A stretch of DNA of 64,000 bases from Thiosocius sp963808165 (GTDB lineage Bacteria; Pseudomonadota; Gammaproteobacteria; Chromatiales; Chromatiaceae), in assembly GCA_963808165.1 (NCBI GenBank), contig CAWEET010000001.1, positions 1-64,000 of the forward strand, written 5' to 3'. Each line of letters starts with the position of its first letter. Position 1 is the stretch's first letter. A program made the translations under genes and the position numbers. A model generated the notes under the pieces. That model saw only the letters and a program-made list of their open reading frames with translations, was not told where the DNA came from and did no database searches. Shown here piece after piece: positions 33,727-43,180 of this stretch.

Positions 33727-34906
33727 AACCATAGAGCAAGCGCAGGCCGCCAAACCAGGTAAGATCTTTCGCCGCCCCATCGAGGCGCGCCTGCAACTGC
33801 CTGCTGGTATCAGCATCGACGTAGCTGTTCAGCGGAAGGATCAGTTCAACTTCGATCTTGCCGGACAGATAGTGCAAACGGATTTCGCGCTGTGCCGGAA
33901 TTGCATGAATTTCGTTCCAGACGCCTTCTAGCGCTTGCAGCGCATCTGCCCGCAGAGGAAGTCCGGCGCAAGTCGGGGCATCCTCATCGTCCTCCGGATC
34001 GATGTGGACGGTGACATCAGTGATGGATTCCACTTTCTCGATCATACGGTCTTCGACCGCCTGGCTGATCATGTGGCCCTCGGACACCGACAGGCGCGGT
34101 GCGACCTGAATGTGGACATCGGCACTCGCCTCCGCTCCATGGCGCCGTGTCCGCAGCATGTGCACCGAGCGTACTCCGTCGATGGCCATCACCACGCGCT
34201 TCGCCTCGCCGACCTGCTCCTCGTCCAAAGCAGTGTCGACCAGCTCGGTCAGCGCACTCCAGCCAAGGTCCCAGCCGATCTTACCGACCATGACGCCGAC
34301 CACGATAGCTGCCAGTGAATCCATGTAGCTGAAACCGAGTACCGCACCACCCACGCCAATCAGGACGACAATTGACGATATCGCGTCTGAACGATGGTGC
34401 CAGGCATTCGCGCGCAGCATCGCGGATTTCAGACGCTTGGCGACGGCGATGGTGTACCAGTACAGGCTTTCCTTGGCGATGATACCGGCAGCGGCGACCA
34501 CCAATGCCAGCGTCCCGGGAATAGGTCGCCCGGTATCCAGCAGGCGTTCCGCACCCCCCCACACGATGCCGAGCGCGACCAGGACCAACAGGATTCCCAG
34601 TCCCAGCGTTGCCGCAGTCTCATAACGACCGTGACCGTAGGGGTGATCCTCATCCGGAGCCATCGCCGCATGCCGTGCGGCTATCCACACCAACCCGTCC
34701 GAAAGCAGATCGGATGCCGAGTGAATGCCATCGGCGACCAGGGCCGCGGAGTTCGCGATCAACCCGATGACGATCTGGGCCAGCGACAGCAACAGGTTGA
34801 CGATGCCGCTGACCAGCGCCACGGTGCGTGTTTCGCGACCTCGCTGATTCCTCTGTTCATCCACCATCGAGCGGTGGTGATGTGGTTGCGCGTGCGAACC
34901 GGTCAT
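33725..34906 (-). CDS. Cation diffusion facilitator (CDF) metal transporter
   Basis: A 393-residue inner-membrane antiporter with about six helices. The metal site is formed by DGIHSASDLLSD (helix 2, near residue 60) and NAWHHRSDAISS (helix 5, near 165), the HxxxD/HxxxD arrangement of the zinc/iron/manganese branch. The last 190 residues are a cytoplasmic domain longer than in FieF, with an extra segment after DVTVHIDPEDDED. A short His-rich N-terminus (HAQPHHHRS) may bind metal. The start is set by CAGGTGG. The encoded transport direction is export; the metal cannot be fixed from sequence. Confidence 0.88.
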   Translation of the reverse strand: MTGSHAQPHHHRSMVDEQRNQRGRETRTVALVSGIVNLLLSLAQIVIGLIANSAALVADGIHSASDLLSDGLVWIAARHAAMAPDEDHPYGHGRYETAATLGLGILLVLVALGIVWGGAERLLDTGRPIPGTLALVVAAAGIIAKESLYWYTIAVAKRLKSAMLRANAWHHRSDAISSIVVLIGVGGAVLGFSYMDSLAAIVVGVMVGKIGWDLGWSALTELVDTALDEEQVGEAKRVVMAIDGVRSVHMLRTRRHGAEASADVHIQVAPRLSVSEGHMISQAVEDRMIEKVESITDVTVHIDPEDDEDAPTCAGLPLRADALQALEGVWNEIHAIPAQREIRLHYLSGKIEVELILPLNSYVDADTSRQLQARLDGAAKDLTWFGGLRLLYG

Positions 34907-35677
34907 CCGTCCACCTGCCCGCCGGCTTGAGTCGCCGCCAGAAATGCTCGACGGCACATCACAGCGCGACCTCGTCACCGCCGGTGCGGCACCAGGCTGG
35001 CGTGCACTGCTTTGCGGCGGGCTCGCCACAGACCGCGGTCAAACGATCGCCGGCGGGAAAGGATCGGGCACGATACTGCTGGGCCCGCATGAACGGCGTC
35101 GGGCCGGGCAGCCTCTGACCACCGAAAATTTGATGACTAGTCGCCATAGGCGCAGCATCATAACCGAGAACACCCGACTGCAGACAACTCAGGGCAGCAA
35201 TCCGAGCATAGTGAATCCCGCGTCAAACTATCCGGCCCCATAGGTACGGCCGGCCGCACGCTGGGGTCACCATTGGCCAGTTGATACCCGGGTTCCGCAG
35301 CAGTTGCAGCGGCCCATTCGCTTGCCCTGGCCAGCAAGAATATCTGCTGTGCCGAAAGGGATCTGAGCGGGCACTGCAAGCTTACTCCGATCTCGCCAGG
35401 ACCTGCTCGTGCCCCGACACGATGTGCAGCTGCCTAAACAACAGCCCGGCAACCGCAAACGCGCTGTGGCACTTGGGCTGAAACTGTTTCCGTTTGCGGA
35501 TGGCGTAGGCAACCCCTTCCACTGGGAAAACACCGGCAGTCGCTGCCGGCGGCCCACATGGTTTGCTCATCTGTACCGACGATGCCATCAGATTCACGGA
35601 AAGGGATAAAGATCGGCCTGGGTTGTCGCTGTATACTTGTGGGCTTTTACAATCAACAAGCCAGTGCTTTCCCGATT
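34907..35677. other. Long intergenic region upstream of glyQ
   Basis: About 770 bases without a gene I can support. Minus-strand frames of 62 codons (34959-35147) and 71 codons (35382-35597) are open but have weak ribosome sites and no recognisable domain. A TATACT at about 35630 may be the -10 of the glyQS promoter, without a clear -35. It might hold eroded coding sequence, but I see no terminal repeats or transposase remnants. Confidence 0.4.
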
Positions 35678-36601
35678 ATGAGCAACTCGCCGGATGTATC
35701 CACTTTCCAGGGCCTGATCTTCGCCCTCCAGCAGTACTGGGCCGACCAGGGCTGTGCGATTCTGCAGCCGTACGACATGGAAATGGGCGCGGGGACCTTC
35801 CACACCGCAACCTTCCTGCGCTCGATCGGGCCTGAGCCCTGGAACGCCGCCTATGTTCAGCCATCACGCCGTCCGACCGACGGACGCTACGGTGAGAACC
35901 CCAACCGGCTGCAGCACTACTACCAGTTTCAGGTCGCGATGAAGCCTTCGCCCGCGGCTATCCAGGAGCTCTACCTTGATTCGTTGCAGATGCTGGGGCT
36001 AGACCCGCTGGTCCACGATATACGGTTCGTCGAGGACAACTGGGAATCCCCGACGCTGGGCGCCTGGGGTCTGGGCTGGGAGGTCTGGTTGAATGGCATG
36101 GAAGTCACGCAGTTCACCTATTTCCAGCAGGTTGGCGGCCTGGACTGCCGACCGGTGACCGGCGAGATTACCTATGGTCTGGAACGCATTGCAATGTACC
36201 TGCAGGGTGTCGAATCGGTCTTCGATCTGATCTGGACTCAGGGCCCACAAGGGGCAGTGACCTATCGCGACGTGTTTCATCAGAATGAAGTGGAGCAGTC
36301 TGCCTACAATTTCGATTTTGCCGACATAGACTTCCTGTTCAGTCTGTTCGATCAGTGCGAACGGGATTCCACGCGTCTGATAGGAGCGGGCCTCCCGTTA
36401 CCTGCCTATGAGCAGGTGCTCAAGGCCTCGCATGCATTCAACCTGCTGGACGCGCGACATGCCATATCGGTTACCGAGCGGCAGCGCTACATACTCCGGG
36501 TCCGCACGCTGGCACGCGCGGTGGCGCAGGCCTATTACGATGCCCGTGAGAAACTCGGTTTTCCGATGGCCACGACGGCCGCGGAGGTGGTCAATGGCTG
36601 A
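35678..36601 (+). CDS. glyQ: Glycyl-tRNA synthetase alpha subunit
   Basis: A 307-residue catalytic subunit of the alpha2beta2 glycyl-tRNA synthetase. The class II motifs are clear: TFQGLIFALQQYWADQGC at the start, MEMGAGTFHTATFLR near residue 30, YVQPSRRPTDGRYGENPNR near 58, and EVTQFTYFQQVGGLDC near 145. The start is the ATG at MSNSPDVST; the frame upstream is not conserved. The last codons overlap glyS (ATGGCTGA), so the two subunits are made in coupled fashion. Confidence 0.95.
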   Translation: MSNSPDVSTFQGLIFALQQYWADQGCAILQPYDMEMGAGTFHTATFLRSIGPEPWNAAYVQPSRRPTDGRYGENPNRLQHYYQFQVAMKPSPAAIQELYLDSLQMLGLDPLVHDIRFVEDNWESPTLGAWGLGWEVWLNGMEVTQFTYFQQVGGLDCRPVTGEITYGLERIAMYLQGVESVFDLIWTQGPQGAVTYRDVFHQNEVEQSAYNFDFADIDFLFSLFDQCERDSTRLIGAGLPLPAYEQVLKASHAFNLLDARHAISVTERQRYILRVRTLARAVAQAYYDAREKLGFPMATTAAEVVNG

Positions 36602-38681
36602 TTCCTCGGTGCGCACCGCCAACATGCTCTTTGAACTGGGTACCGAAGAGCTGCCACCGCTGGCACTGAAACGGTTGTCTGAAGCACTGGCCGAGGGGTT
36701 CGCCATCGGGCTCGACGGCGCCAGTCTGAGCTATGGCGAAATTGACGCCTATTGCACGCCAAGGCGTCTGGCCGTGCTGGTTCGGGACTGTGCCATGCAG
36801 CAACCCGATCGCATCATCGAGCGCCGCGGACCGGCGCTGAATGCCGCCTTCGACGGCTCAGGCGCGCCGACCAGAGCGGCGGAGGGTTTCGCGCGTTCCT
36901 GCGGTACCACGGTGGATCAGTTGCAGCATCTGGAGACCGAGAAGGGTACCTGGCTGACATATCAGGTGCATCAGCCGGGCAGGCCAACTGCTGCGCTGCT
37001 GCCGGAAATTGCCGGAGATGCGCTCAACAGACTGCCGATACCCAAGCGTATGCGCTGGGGCGACTCGGATGCACAGTTCGTGCGCCCGGTGCATTGGCTG
37101 CTGTTTCTGCACGGCGATCAGGTGGTGCCCTGTACCCTGCTCGACGCCAAGGCCGGCAACGTCACCTTCGGGCACAGGTTCCATCACCCTCAGGCGATCA
37201 CCTTGTACAACCCTGAGGACTATGCCGATATACTGATGTCCTTGGGTAAAGTGATTGCTCACTTCGATACGCGCCGCGGACGTATCGAGGCGCAGGTTAA
37301 GAACGCGGCGCAAGACCTGCATGGCGAGGCGGATCTGGACGATGCGCTGCTTGATGAGGTCACAGCACTGAACGAATGGCCGGTTCCAATCGCCGGCTCT
37401 TTCGAAGAGCGTTTCCTGAGCGTTCCTCAGGAGGTCCTGGTTGCGACGATGAAGGGCAATCAGAAGTACTTCCCCGTTTTTGCCGCTGACGGCCGCCTTA
37501 TGAACCACTTCATCACGATAGCCAACCTCGAAAGCAAGCGGCCGCAAGTGATTCGTGAGGGCAATGAACGAGTGGTGCGTCCGCGCCTTGCCGATGCCAT
37601 GTTCTTCTGGGAACAGGACGGCAAAACACGCCTCGAGGACCGCAAGGCTCAACTCGATCAGGTTGTGTTCCAGAAAGACCTTGGGAGCATGCATGACAAG
37701 TCGGCCAGGGTTGCCACGCTGGCGGCCCACATTGCAGACAAGATCGGTGGCGATCCAGCCCTTGCGCTTCGGGCAGGGGAACTCAGCCGTTGCGACCTGA
37801 TGACAGAGGTCGTTTTCGAGTTTCCAGAGATGCAGGGCATCATGGGCCGTTATCAGGCGCAACGCGACGGCGAACCCGATGAACTGGCACAGGCCATGGA
37901 TGAGTTCTATATGCCGCGCTTCTCCGGTGATCAACTTCCACAGACCCCCACCGGTATCGCGATCTCACTGGCCGAAAGACTGGATACGCTGGTTGGGATC
38001 TTCGGCATCGGCATGAAGCCCACTGGCGACAAGGATCCCTTTGCGTTGCGCCGCGCGGCTCTCGGCGCCCTGCGGATATTGCGTGAGCATGCCCTGCCGT
38101 TGAACCTGAAGGCGCTATTGTCGGAGGCGGAAGAACGCCTGGACGGCAAAGTCAAACAGACTGGGACGAGCGACGCAGTATATGCGTTCATGCTTGAACG
38201 CCTGAAGGGATTGTATGCGGAAACGGGTACTGCACATGACGTATTCGAGGCCGTTGCCGCAGTGCGACCCAACTCTGTTGCAGATTTCGAGCATCGGGTG
38301 CGGGCGGTCACGGACTTCCGTGCATTGCCCGAAGCCGAGTCACTGGCAGCCGCGAACAAACGCATTGCCAACATCCTCAAGAAGGTGGAAGACCCCATTC
38401 CGGTCGAAGTAAATCCGGATCTCTTCGAACTGACTGCCGAAAAGGATTTGTTCGAACAGGTCAACGCAGTCTCAGAAAAGATCCAACCGATGGCTGCGGA
38501 TGCCAACTACGGCGCAATGCTGCAAGCACTCAGCCGATTGCGCGGGCCGGTGGACCGTTTCTTCGATGATGTAATGGTGATGGCGGAGAAACCCGCAGTG
38601 CGAGCCAACCGCCTGGCTTTGCTGCAATCGCTGGCCCGCCAGTTCCTTCAGGTGGCCGACGTTTCACAGCTGCAGGCGTAA
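36594..38681 (+). CDS. glyS: Glycyl-tRNA synthetase beta subunit
   Basis: A 695-residue beta subunit needed for tRNA recognition. The family start ANMLFELGTEELPPLAL is at residue 9, the HD-like region near LVATMKGNQKYFPVF is near 285, and the DALR-type anticodon-binding end near 580-690. GCGGAGGTGG precedes the ATG. Length matches the family. It is followed four bases later by the MazG-like gene. Confidence 0.95.
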   Translation: MADSSVRTANMLFELGTEELPPLALKRLSEALAEGFAIGLDGASLSYGEIDAYCTPRRLAVLVRDCAMQQPDRIIERRGPALNAAFDGSGAPTRAAEGFARSCGTTVDQLQHLETEKGTWLTYQVHQPGRPTAALLPEIAGDALNRLPIPKRMRWGDSDAQFVRPVHWLLFLHGDQVVPCTLLDAKAGNVTFGHRFHHPQAITLYNPEDYADILMSLGKVIAHFDTRRGRIEAQVKNAAQDLHGEADLDDALLDEVTALNEWPVPIAGSFEERFLSVPQEVLVATMKGNQKYFPVFAADGRLMNHFITIANLESKRPQVIREGNERVVRPRLADAMFFWEQDGKTRLEDRKAQLDQVVFQKDLGSMHDKSARVATLAAHIADKIGGDPALALRAGELSRCDLMTEVVFEFPEMQGIMGRYQAQRDGEPDELAQAMDEFYMPRFSGDQLPQTPTGIAISLAERLDTLVGIFGIGMKPTGDKDPFALRRAALGALRILREHALPLNLKALLSEAEERLDGKVKQTGTSDAVYAFMLERLKGLYAETGTAHDVFEAVAAVRPNSVADFEHRVRAVTDFRALPEAESLAAANKRIANILKKVEDPIPVEVNPDLFELTAEKDLFEQVNAVSEKIQPMAADANYGAMLQALSRLRGPVDRFFDDVMVMAEKPAVRANRLALLQSLARQFLQVADVSQLQA

Positions 38682-38684
38682 GAG

Positions 38685-39026
38685 ATGCCGGACAACGGAG
38701 ATGGCTGGGTAGCTATGCTGGCCGCGGTGCAGCAATTTCATGAAAAACACGACTTGCGCGGTACCGGAGGGGAAGAACTGACCTACCGCGTAGCGCTGAT
38801 GGCAGAGGAGTTGGGCGAGGTATCGGCTTGCGTGACCAAGGGCAAGACTCGCGAACAACTGGCCGAGGAGTTGGCCGATCTGCTTATCCTTATAATGGGA
38901 ACCGATATCGCGGCCGACCTGAATTTACACAAGGCCTTCTGGTCGAAGATGGAACGACTCATGCGGCGTGAATCTCGCATCATCGACGGGCGCATTCGGG
39001 TTTCGGACTTTCGCGGCATGGACTAA
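38685..39026 (+). CDS. MazG-like nucleotide pyrophosphohydrolase family protein
   Basis: A 113-residue all-alpha NTP-PPase. The Mg-binding motif EELGEVSAC (about residues 42-50) and the second acidic block EELADLLILIMGTD (about 62-75) match the MazG/dUTPase superfamily pattern ExxE...ExxD. It is a single-domain version, unlike the two-domain MazG of E. coli, so it probably hydrolyses a non-canonical or damaged nucleotide. It begins four bases after glyS, so it is in the glyQS operon; this insertion between glyS and gmhB is not universal. Confidence 0.8.
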   Translation: MPDNGDGWVAMLAAVQQFHEKHDLRGTGGEELTYRVALMAEELGEVSACVTKGKTREQLAEELADLLILIMGTDIAADLNLHKAFWSKMERLMRRESRIIDGRIRVSDFRGMD

Positions 39027-39188
39027 CCGCGGGGGCTTTGGCCCGAATCTACGCGTGTCGCACTGGGCAACATATGAACCCCTCCTTCCAGGCTCGACAC
39101 CCCGTAAGACTGTGCGCCAATGAGGCCGTCATTACGTAAGTGTCAGCGGGATTAACTGCGTCTAAGGCATTCGCCTTATGATTCCAAT

Positions 39189-39749
39189 ATGAGCAAATTG
39201 CCCGAACTGGTCATCCTGGACCGCGATGGAGTCATCAATGAAGACTCCGACGAATACATTAAATCGGCCGAAGAGTGGGTAGCGATTCCAGGCAGCCTCG
39301 AGGCGATAGCGCGTCTCAATCATGCCGGGGTTGGCGTTGTCGTGGCCAGCAATCAGTCCGGGATAGGTCGAGGTCTTTTCACTATGGACGATCTCAACCA
39401 GATTCATGCGAAGTTCCAGCGTGCACTCGCACGTGTGGGCGGGCACGTTGATGGCATCTTTTTTTGCCCACATCTGCCGGACGCCGGCTGTGAATGCCGC
39501 AAACCCGCGCCTGGCCTGCTGCGTTCTATCAGTCTGCGCTTTGCATTGGCGCTGACCGAGATCCCTTTCATCGGCGACACGAGAGGTGACGTAGAAGCTG
39601 CGCTGGCGGCGCGGGCGAAGCCGGTTCTGGTGCGCACAGGCAAAGGCATGCGCAGCCTGCACCTGCACCCTGAACTCTCCCGATATCCCTGGTTCGACGA
39701 CCTGTCCGACGCCGTCGACAACATGTTCAAGGCGGATTCGCCAACATGA
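39189..39749 (+). CDS. gmhB: D-glycero-beta-D-manno-heptose-1,7-bisphosphate 7-phosphatase
   Basis: A 186-residue HAD-superfamily phosphatase acting in ADP-heptose synthesis for the lipopolysaccharide core. HAD motif I is VILDRDGVINEDSDEYI near residue 9, motif II VVASNQSGIGRGLF near 50, the zinc loop CPHLPDAGCECRKPAPG near 92 and motif IV FIGDTRGDVEAA near 122. All catalytic residues are present. It overlaps plsC by four bases (ATGA), so the two are coupled. Confidence 0.93.
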   Translation: MSKLPELVILDRDGVINEDSDEYIKSAEEWVAIPGSLEAIARLNHAGVGVVVASNQSGIGRGLFTMDDLNQIHAKFQRALARVGGHVDGIFFCPHLPDAGCECRKPAPGLLRSISLRFALALTEIPFIGDTRGDVEAALAARAKPVLVRTGKGMRSLHLHPELSRYPWFDDLSDAVDNMFKADSPT

Positions 39750-40468
39750 TTCTCTTGCGCTCGCTGCTGTACTTCCTGGCCATGGTCGTGTCGGTTGTGG
39801 TTTTTAGCCTGCTGATCGTATTGCTCGGCGCGTTCCTCCCCAGCAGCTTCAGCGATCGGTTGGCCACGCTGTGGGGCAAGTTGAATCTGTGGCTGCAGCA
39901 AATCATCTGCGGTTTGCGCTACCAGCTCGAGGGCCAGGAGAATCTGCCCGACGGACCTTGTATCCTGATGTCCAAGCATCAGTCCACCTGGGAAACCATT
40001 GGACTCAGGGGAATTCTGAAGCCCGAGCAGTCCTGGGTACTCAAACAGGAGTTGATGCGTGTTCCTTTCTTTGGATGGAGTCTACGCTTCACCGGCTCGA
40101 TTCCGATCGATCGATCGGCGGGCCGCCGGGCGGTGCTAAAGGTGGTCGAATTAGGCTCACAGCGGTTGGCTGAGGGTCGGTACGTTATCATTTTTCCCGA
40201 AGGTACCCGCACAGCACCGGGACAGCGGAAACGATACGGTGTTGGCGGAGGCATGCTGGCACAGCGCTCGGGCGCTCCGGTGATCCCGGTCGCGCACAAC
40301 GCCGGGGTGTTCTGGCGGCGCCGGGGTGTGAAGAAGTATCCGGGAACTGTTCGCGTGGTGATCGGCCCGGCGATTCTCAGCGAAGGACGCAAGACCGGCG
40401 AGATTATGCAGGATGTCGAGGAGTGGATCGAAAACAAGCAGGCAGAGCTGCCTTTGAAAGTAATCTAA
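39746..40468 (+). CDS. plsC: 1-acyl-sn-glycerol-3-phosphate acyltransferase
   Basis: A 240-residue membrane enzyme that makes phosphatidic acid. There is an N-terminal hydrophobic segment (LLYFLAMVVSVVVFSLLIVL), an acyltransferase block I of the form SKHQSTWETI near residue 75 (HX4E rather than the common HX4D, seen in this subgroup), block II GSIPIDRSAGRR near 117 and block III IIFPEGTRTAPGQ near 150. It follows gmhB in the order glyQ-glyS-gmhB-plsC common in gammaproteobacteria. A terminator candidate follows. Confidence 0.9.
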   Translation: MILLRSLLYFLAMVVSVVVFSLLIVLLGAFLPSSFSDRLATLWGKLNLWLQQIICGLRYQLEGQENLPDGPCILMSKHQSTWETIGLRGILKPEQSWVLKQELMRVPFFGWSLRFTGSIPIDRSAGRRAVLKVVELGSQRLAEGRYVIIFPEGTRTAPGQRKRYGVGGGMLAQRSGAPVIPVAHNAGVFWRRRGVKKYPGTVRVVIGPAILSEGRKTGEIMQDVEEWIENKQAELPLKVI

Positions 40469-40470
40469 TC

Positions 40471-40495
40471 GTAAGTAATCACTCACTTACTTTTT
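40471..40495 (+). terminator. Terminator candidate after plsC
   Basis: Stem GTAAGT/ACTTAC with an 8-base loop followed by TTTTTC, directly after the plsC stop. The stem is short and AT-rich. Confidence 0.55.
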
Positions 40496-40571
40496 CATCA
40501 AACTCGTTCAAATGAAGACCTGGGGGCTCACTTTTGATAGGCGGAAGAGGCCGCAGTCCCCTGGTCAAACT

Positions 40572-40580
40572 TGTGGATAA
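40572..40580 (-). promoter_or_regulatory. Consensus DnaA box downstream of gyrB
   Basis: TGTGGATAA, the perfect TTATCCACA on the minus strand. It lies in the 188-base spacer between the convergent plsC and gyrB genes. Confidence 0.6.
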
Positions 40581-40656
40581 CTCAGTGGATGAAAATCCGC
40601 GGTCAGGTTGCGGGAAGTGCGATAGGCCGCAGCGGAAATACCCGATGCCAGTGCCG

Positions 40657-43083
40657 TCACACGTCCAGGTTTTCCACGGTGAGTGCGTTGCGTTCAATGA
40701 ACTCACGTCTTGGTTCGACCTGATCACCCATCAAGGTAGTGAATATCTGGTCGGATCCGACGACGTCTTCGATATTGACGCGCAGCAGCCGCCGGGTACC
40801 GGGATCCATCGTGGTTTCCCATAGCTGTTCCGGGTTCATCTCGCCCAGACCTTTGTAGCGTTGGATGTGTTGGCCACGTTTCGCTTCTTCCATCAACCAG
40901 TTTAACGCTTGGTCGAAACTTTCTACCGGACGGCTTTTTTCGCCACGTCTAACCTCTGCTTCATCACCGAGCAAACCATCCAGGTACTCACCCATTTCCA
41001 AGATCTTCCGATAGTCGGAGCCATGAAAGAACTCGAGCGGCAGATGCTTCTGGGTGGCAATACCATGCGTCCAATGCTCGATCATGATGCCGGCCGGGCG
41101 GACATCGTCTGCTCCCTGCGCAACAAGCCCATAACGATCCGAAACACCGCTATCCGCGTTCAGCCGAGCTTGCAGCTCATCGAGCCATTTCGGCCAGGCG
41201 ACAGGGTCGGTAACCAGTTCATCGGTCACCTTGGGCATGTATAGCAGGTGCGTCATGAATCCAGCATCGTAACGCTTGGAAAGACGGCCCTGAATTGCCT
41301 TGACCGTTATCATCTTGTTGGCCAAATCCTCCAGAGCGGTACCCAATAGTGGCGGTGCCTCGGCGTTAACCACGAGACTGCTTCCCTCAAGGGCTGTGCG
41401 TAACAGATAGGCATTCAGTTCGATATCGTCTTTCAAATAGGTTTCCTGCTTACCTTTCTTGACCTTATACAGGGGCGGCTGAGCAATGTAGATATGGCCT
41501 CGTTCGATCAGCTCAGGCATCTGCCGGTAGAAGAAGGTCAACAACAAGGTGCGGATGTGAGCGCCGTCCACATCCGCATCGGTCATGATGATGATACGGT
41601 GGTAACGTAGTTTGTCGGCGTCAAATTCTTCTCGACCGATACTGCACCCCAACGCTGTAATCAGCGTTCCCACCTCGACCGACGACAGCATCTTGTCGAA
41701 GCGAGCCTTCTCGACGTTCAATATTTTCCCCTTCAGCGGGAGGATCGCCTGACTGCGCCTATCCCTGCCCTGTTTCGCGGAGCCACCGGCTGAATCGCCC
41801 TCGACTAGATAGAGTTCAGAGAGTGAAGGGTCCTTCTCCTGACAGTCGGCCAGTTTGCCGGGAAGTCCCGCGACGTCGAGGACGCCTTTGCGACGAGTCA
41901 TCTCGCGTGCTTTGCGGGCAGCCTCACGGGCTCGCGCCGCTTCGATCATTTTCCCAGAGATGGTCTTGGCTTCGGGCGGGTTTTCTGCGAGGAAATCGGC
42001 CAGGTGTTCAGCGAGCAGTGCCTCGACAATTCCCTTCACCTCCGATGAAACCAATTTGTCCTTGGTCTGTGACGAGAACTTGGGGTCATGGACCTTTACC
42101 GACAACACGGCAGTCAGGCCCTCTCTGGCATCGTCCCCGGAAGTACTGACCTTCTGCTTCTTGGCCATACCTTCTTGGTCGATGTATGCATTCAGCGTTC
42201 GGGTCAGGCCGGCGCGAAAGCCTGCAAGATGGGTACCCCCGTCGCGCTGCGGAATATTGTTGGTAAAACAAAAAATGCTTTCTTGGTAAGACTCGTTCCA
42301 CTGCATCGCAACCTCTACCGAAACATCGTTGCGTTCAGCACAAAAATGAACGACGGTCGGATGGAGTGGTGTCTTGTTGCGGTTGAGGTGCTCGACGAAC
42401 GCCCGGATTCCCCCTTCGTACTCGAAGATGTCTTCCTTGTCGCTGCGTTCGTCGCGCAGGCGTATCCGGACCCCTGAATTCAGAAAGGAAAGTTCTCGAA
42501 GCCGCTTGGCCAAAATGTCGTAGTGGAACTCGGTATCGGTGAAAATCACCGGACTCGGATGGAAACGGACCTTGGTGCCAGTCCGGTCACTTTCGCCAAC
42601 CACCTCCAGGGGACTTTCTGGTATCCCCAGATGATAGACCTGACTGTGCCGTTTGCCTTCGCGCCAAATGGTCAGTTCGAGATTGTCCGATAAGGCATTG
42701 ACTACGGAAACACCCACGCCGTGTAACCCGCCAGACACCTTGTAAGAATTGTCATCGAATTTCCCCCCTGCATGCAGCACGGTCATGATGACCTCGGCGG
42801 CAGACACCCCTTCTTCCTCGTGGATTCCGACCGGAATGCCGCGACCATCATCCTGGACACTGACGGAATTGTCGGAATGAATCAGAACGGTTATTTCGCG
42901 GCAATGCCCGGCAAGCGCCTCGTCTATCGCGTTGTCGACGACCTCGAAGACCATGTGATGAAGGCCGGTACCGTCGTCTGTGTCCCCGATGTACATGCCC
43001 GGACGTTTGCGCACTGCATCCAAGCCTTTCAGAACCTTGATGGATGATGTGTCGTAGCTATGGGGGTCTGTCTGGTCGGTCAT
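40657..43083 (-). CDS. gyrB: DNA gyrase subunit B
   Basis: An 808-residue ATPase subunit of gyrase. The GHKL ATPase starts with IKVLKGLDAVRKRPGMYIG near residue 14 and includes DNAIDEALAGH and DDGRGIPVGIHEEEG. The TOPRIM block is LYLVEGDSAGGSAKQGRDR near residue 420, with MTDADVDGAHI near 500. The extra segment before the C-terminal domain that marks proteobacterial GyrB is present. The start at MTDQTDPHSY fits the family; the ribosome site is weak. It is the last gene of the leftward dnaA-dnaN-recF-gyrB series. Confidence 0.95.
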   Translation of the reverse strand: MTDQTDPHSYDTSSIKVLKGLDAVRKRPGMYIGDTDDGTGLHHMVFEVVDNAIDEALAGHCREITVLIHSDNSVSVQDDGRGIPVGIHEEEGVSAAEVIMTVLHAGGKFDDNSYKVSGGLHGVGVSVVNALSDNLELTIWREGKRHSQVYHLGIPESPLEVVGESDRTGTKVRFHPSPVIFTDTEFHYDILAKRLRELSFLNSGVRIRLRDERSDKEDIFEYEGGIRAFVEHLNRNKTPLHPTVVHFCAERNDVSVEVAMQWNESYQESIFCFTNNIPQRDGGTHLAGFRAGLTRTLNAYIDQEGMAKKQKVSTSGDDAREGLTAVLSVKVHDPKFSSQTKDKLVSSEVKGIVEALLAEHLADFLAENPPEAKTISGKMIEAARAREAARKAREMTRRKGVLDVAGLPGKLADCQEKDPSLSELYLVEGDSAGGSAKQGRDRRSQAILPLKGKILNVEKARFDKMLSSVEVGTLITALGCSIGREEFDADKLRYHRIIIMTDADVDGAHIRTLLLTFFYRQMPELIERGHIYIAQPPLYKVKKGKQETYLKDDIELNAYLLRTALEGSSLVVNAEAPPLLGTALEDLANKMITVKAIQGRLSKRYDAGFMTHLLYMPKVTDELVTDPVAWPKWLDELQARLNADSGVSDRYGLVAQGADDVRPAGIMIEHWTHGIATQKHLPLEFFHGSDYRKILEMGEYLDGLLGDEAEVRRGEKSRPVESFDQALNWLMEEAKRGQHIQRYKGLGEMNPEQLWETTMDPGTRRLLRVNIEDVVGSDQIFTTLMGDQVEPRREFIERNALTVENLDV

Positions 43084-43180
43084 GCTGAGGCGGTAAGATG
43101 AGTGTTTAGCCGTGGGGGCTTGTATTATACATGTTCCGCCGCTGGAGGGCCTCCGCGCCGCCAGGGTGCGACACAGTGGC

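Noticed and set aside
34959..35147. 62-codon minus-strand frame near the CDF gene
   Set aside because: It has no ribosome site, no recognisable domain and no clear codon-use signal.
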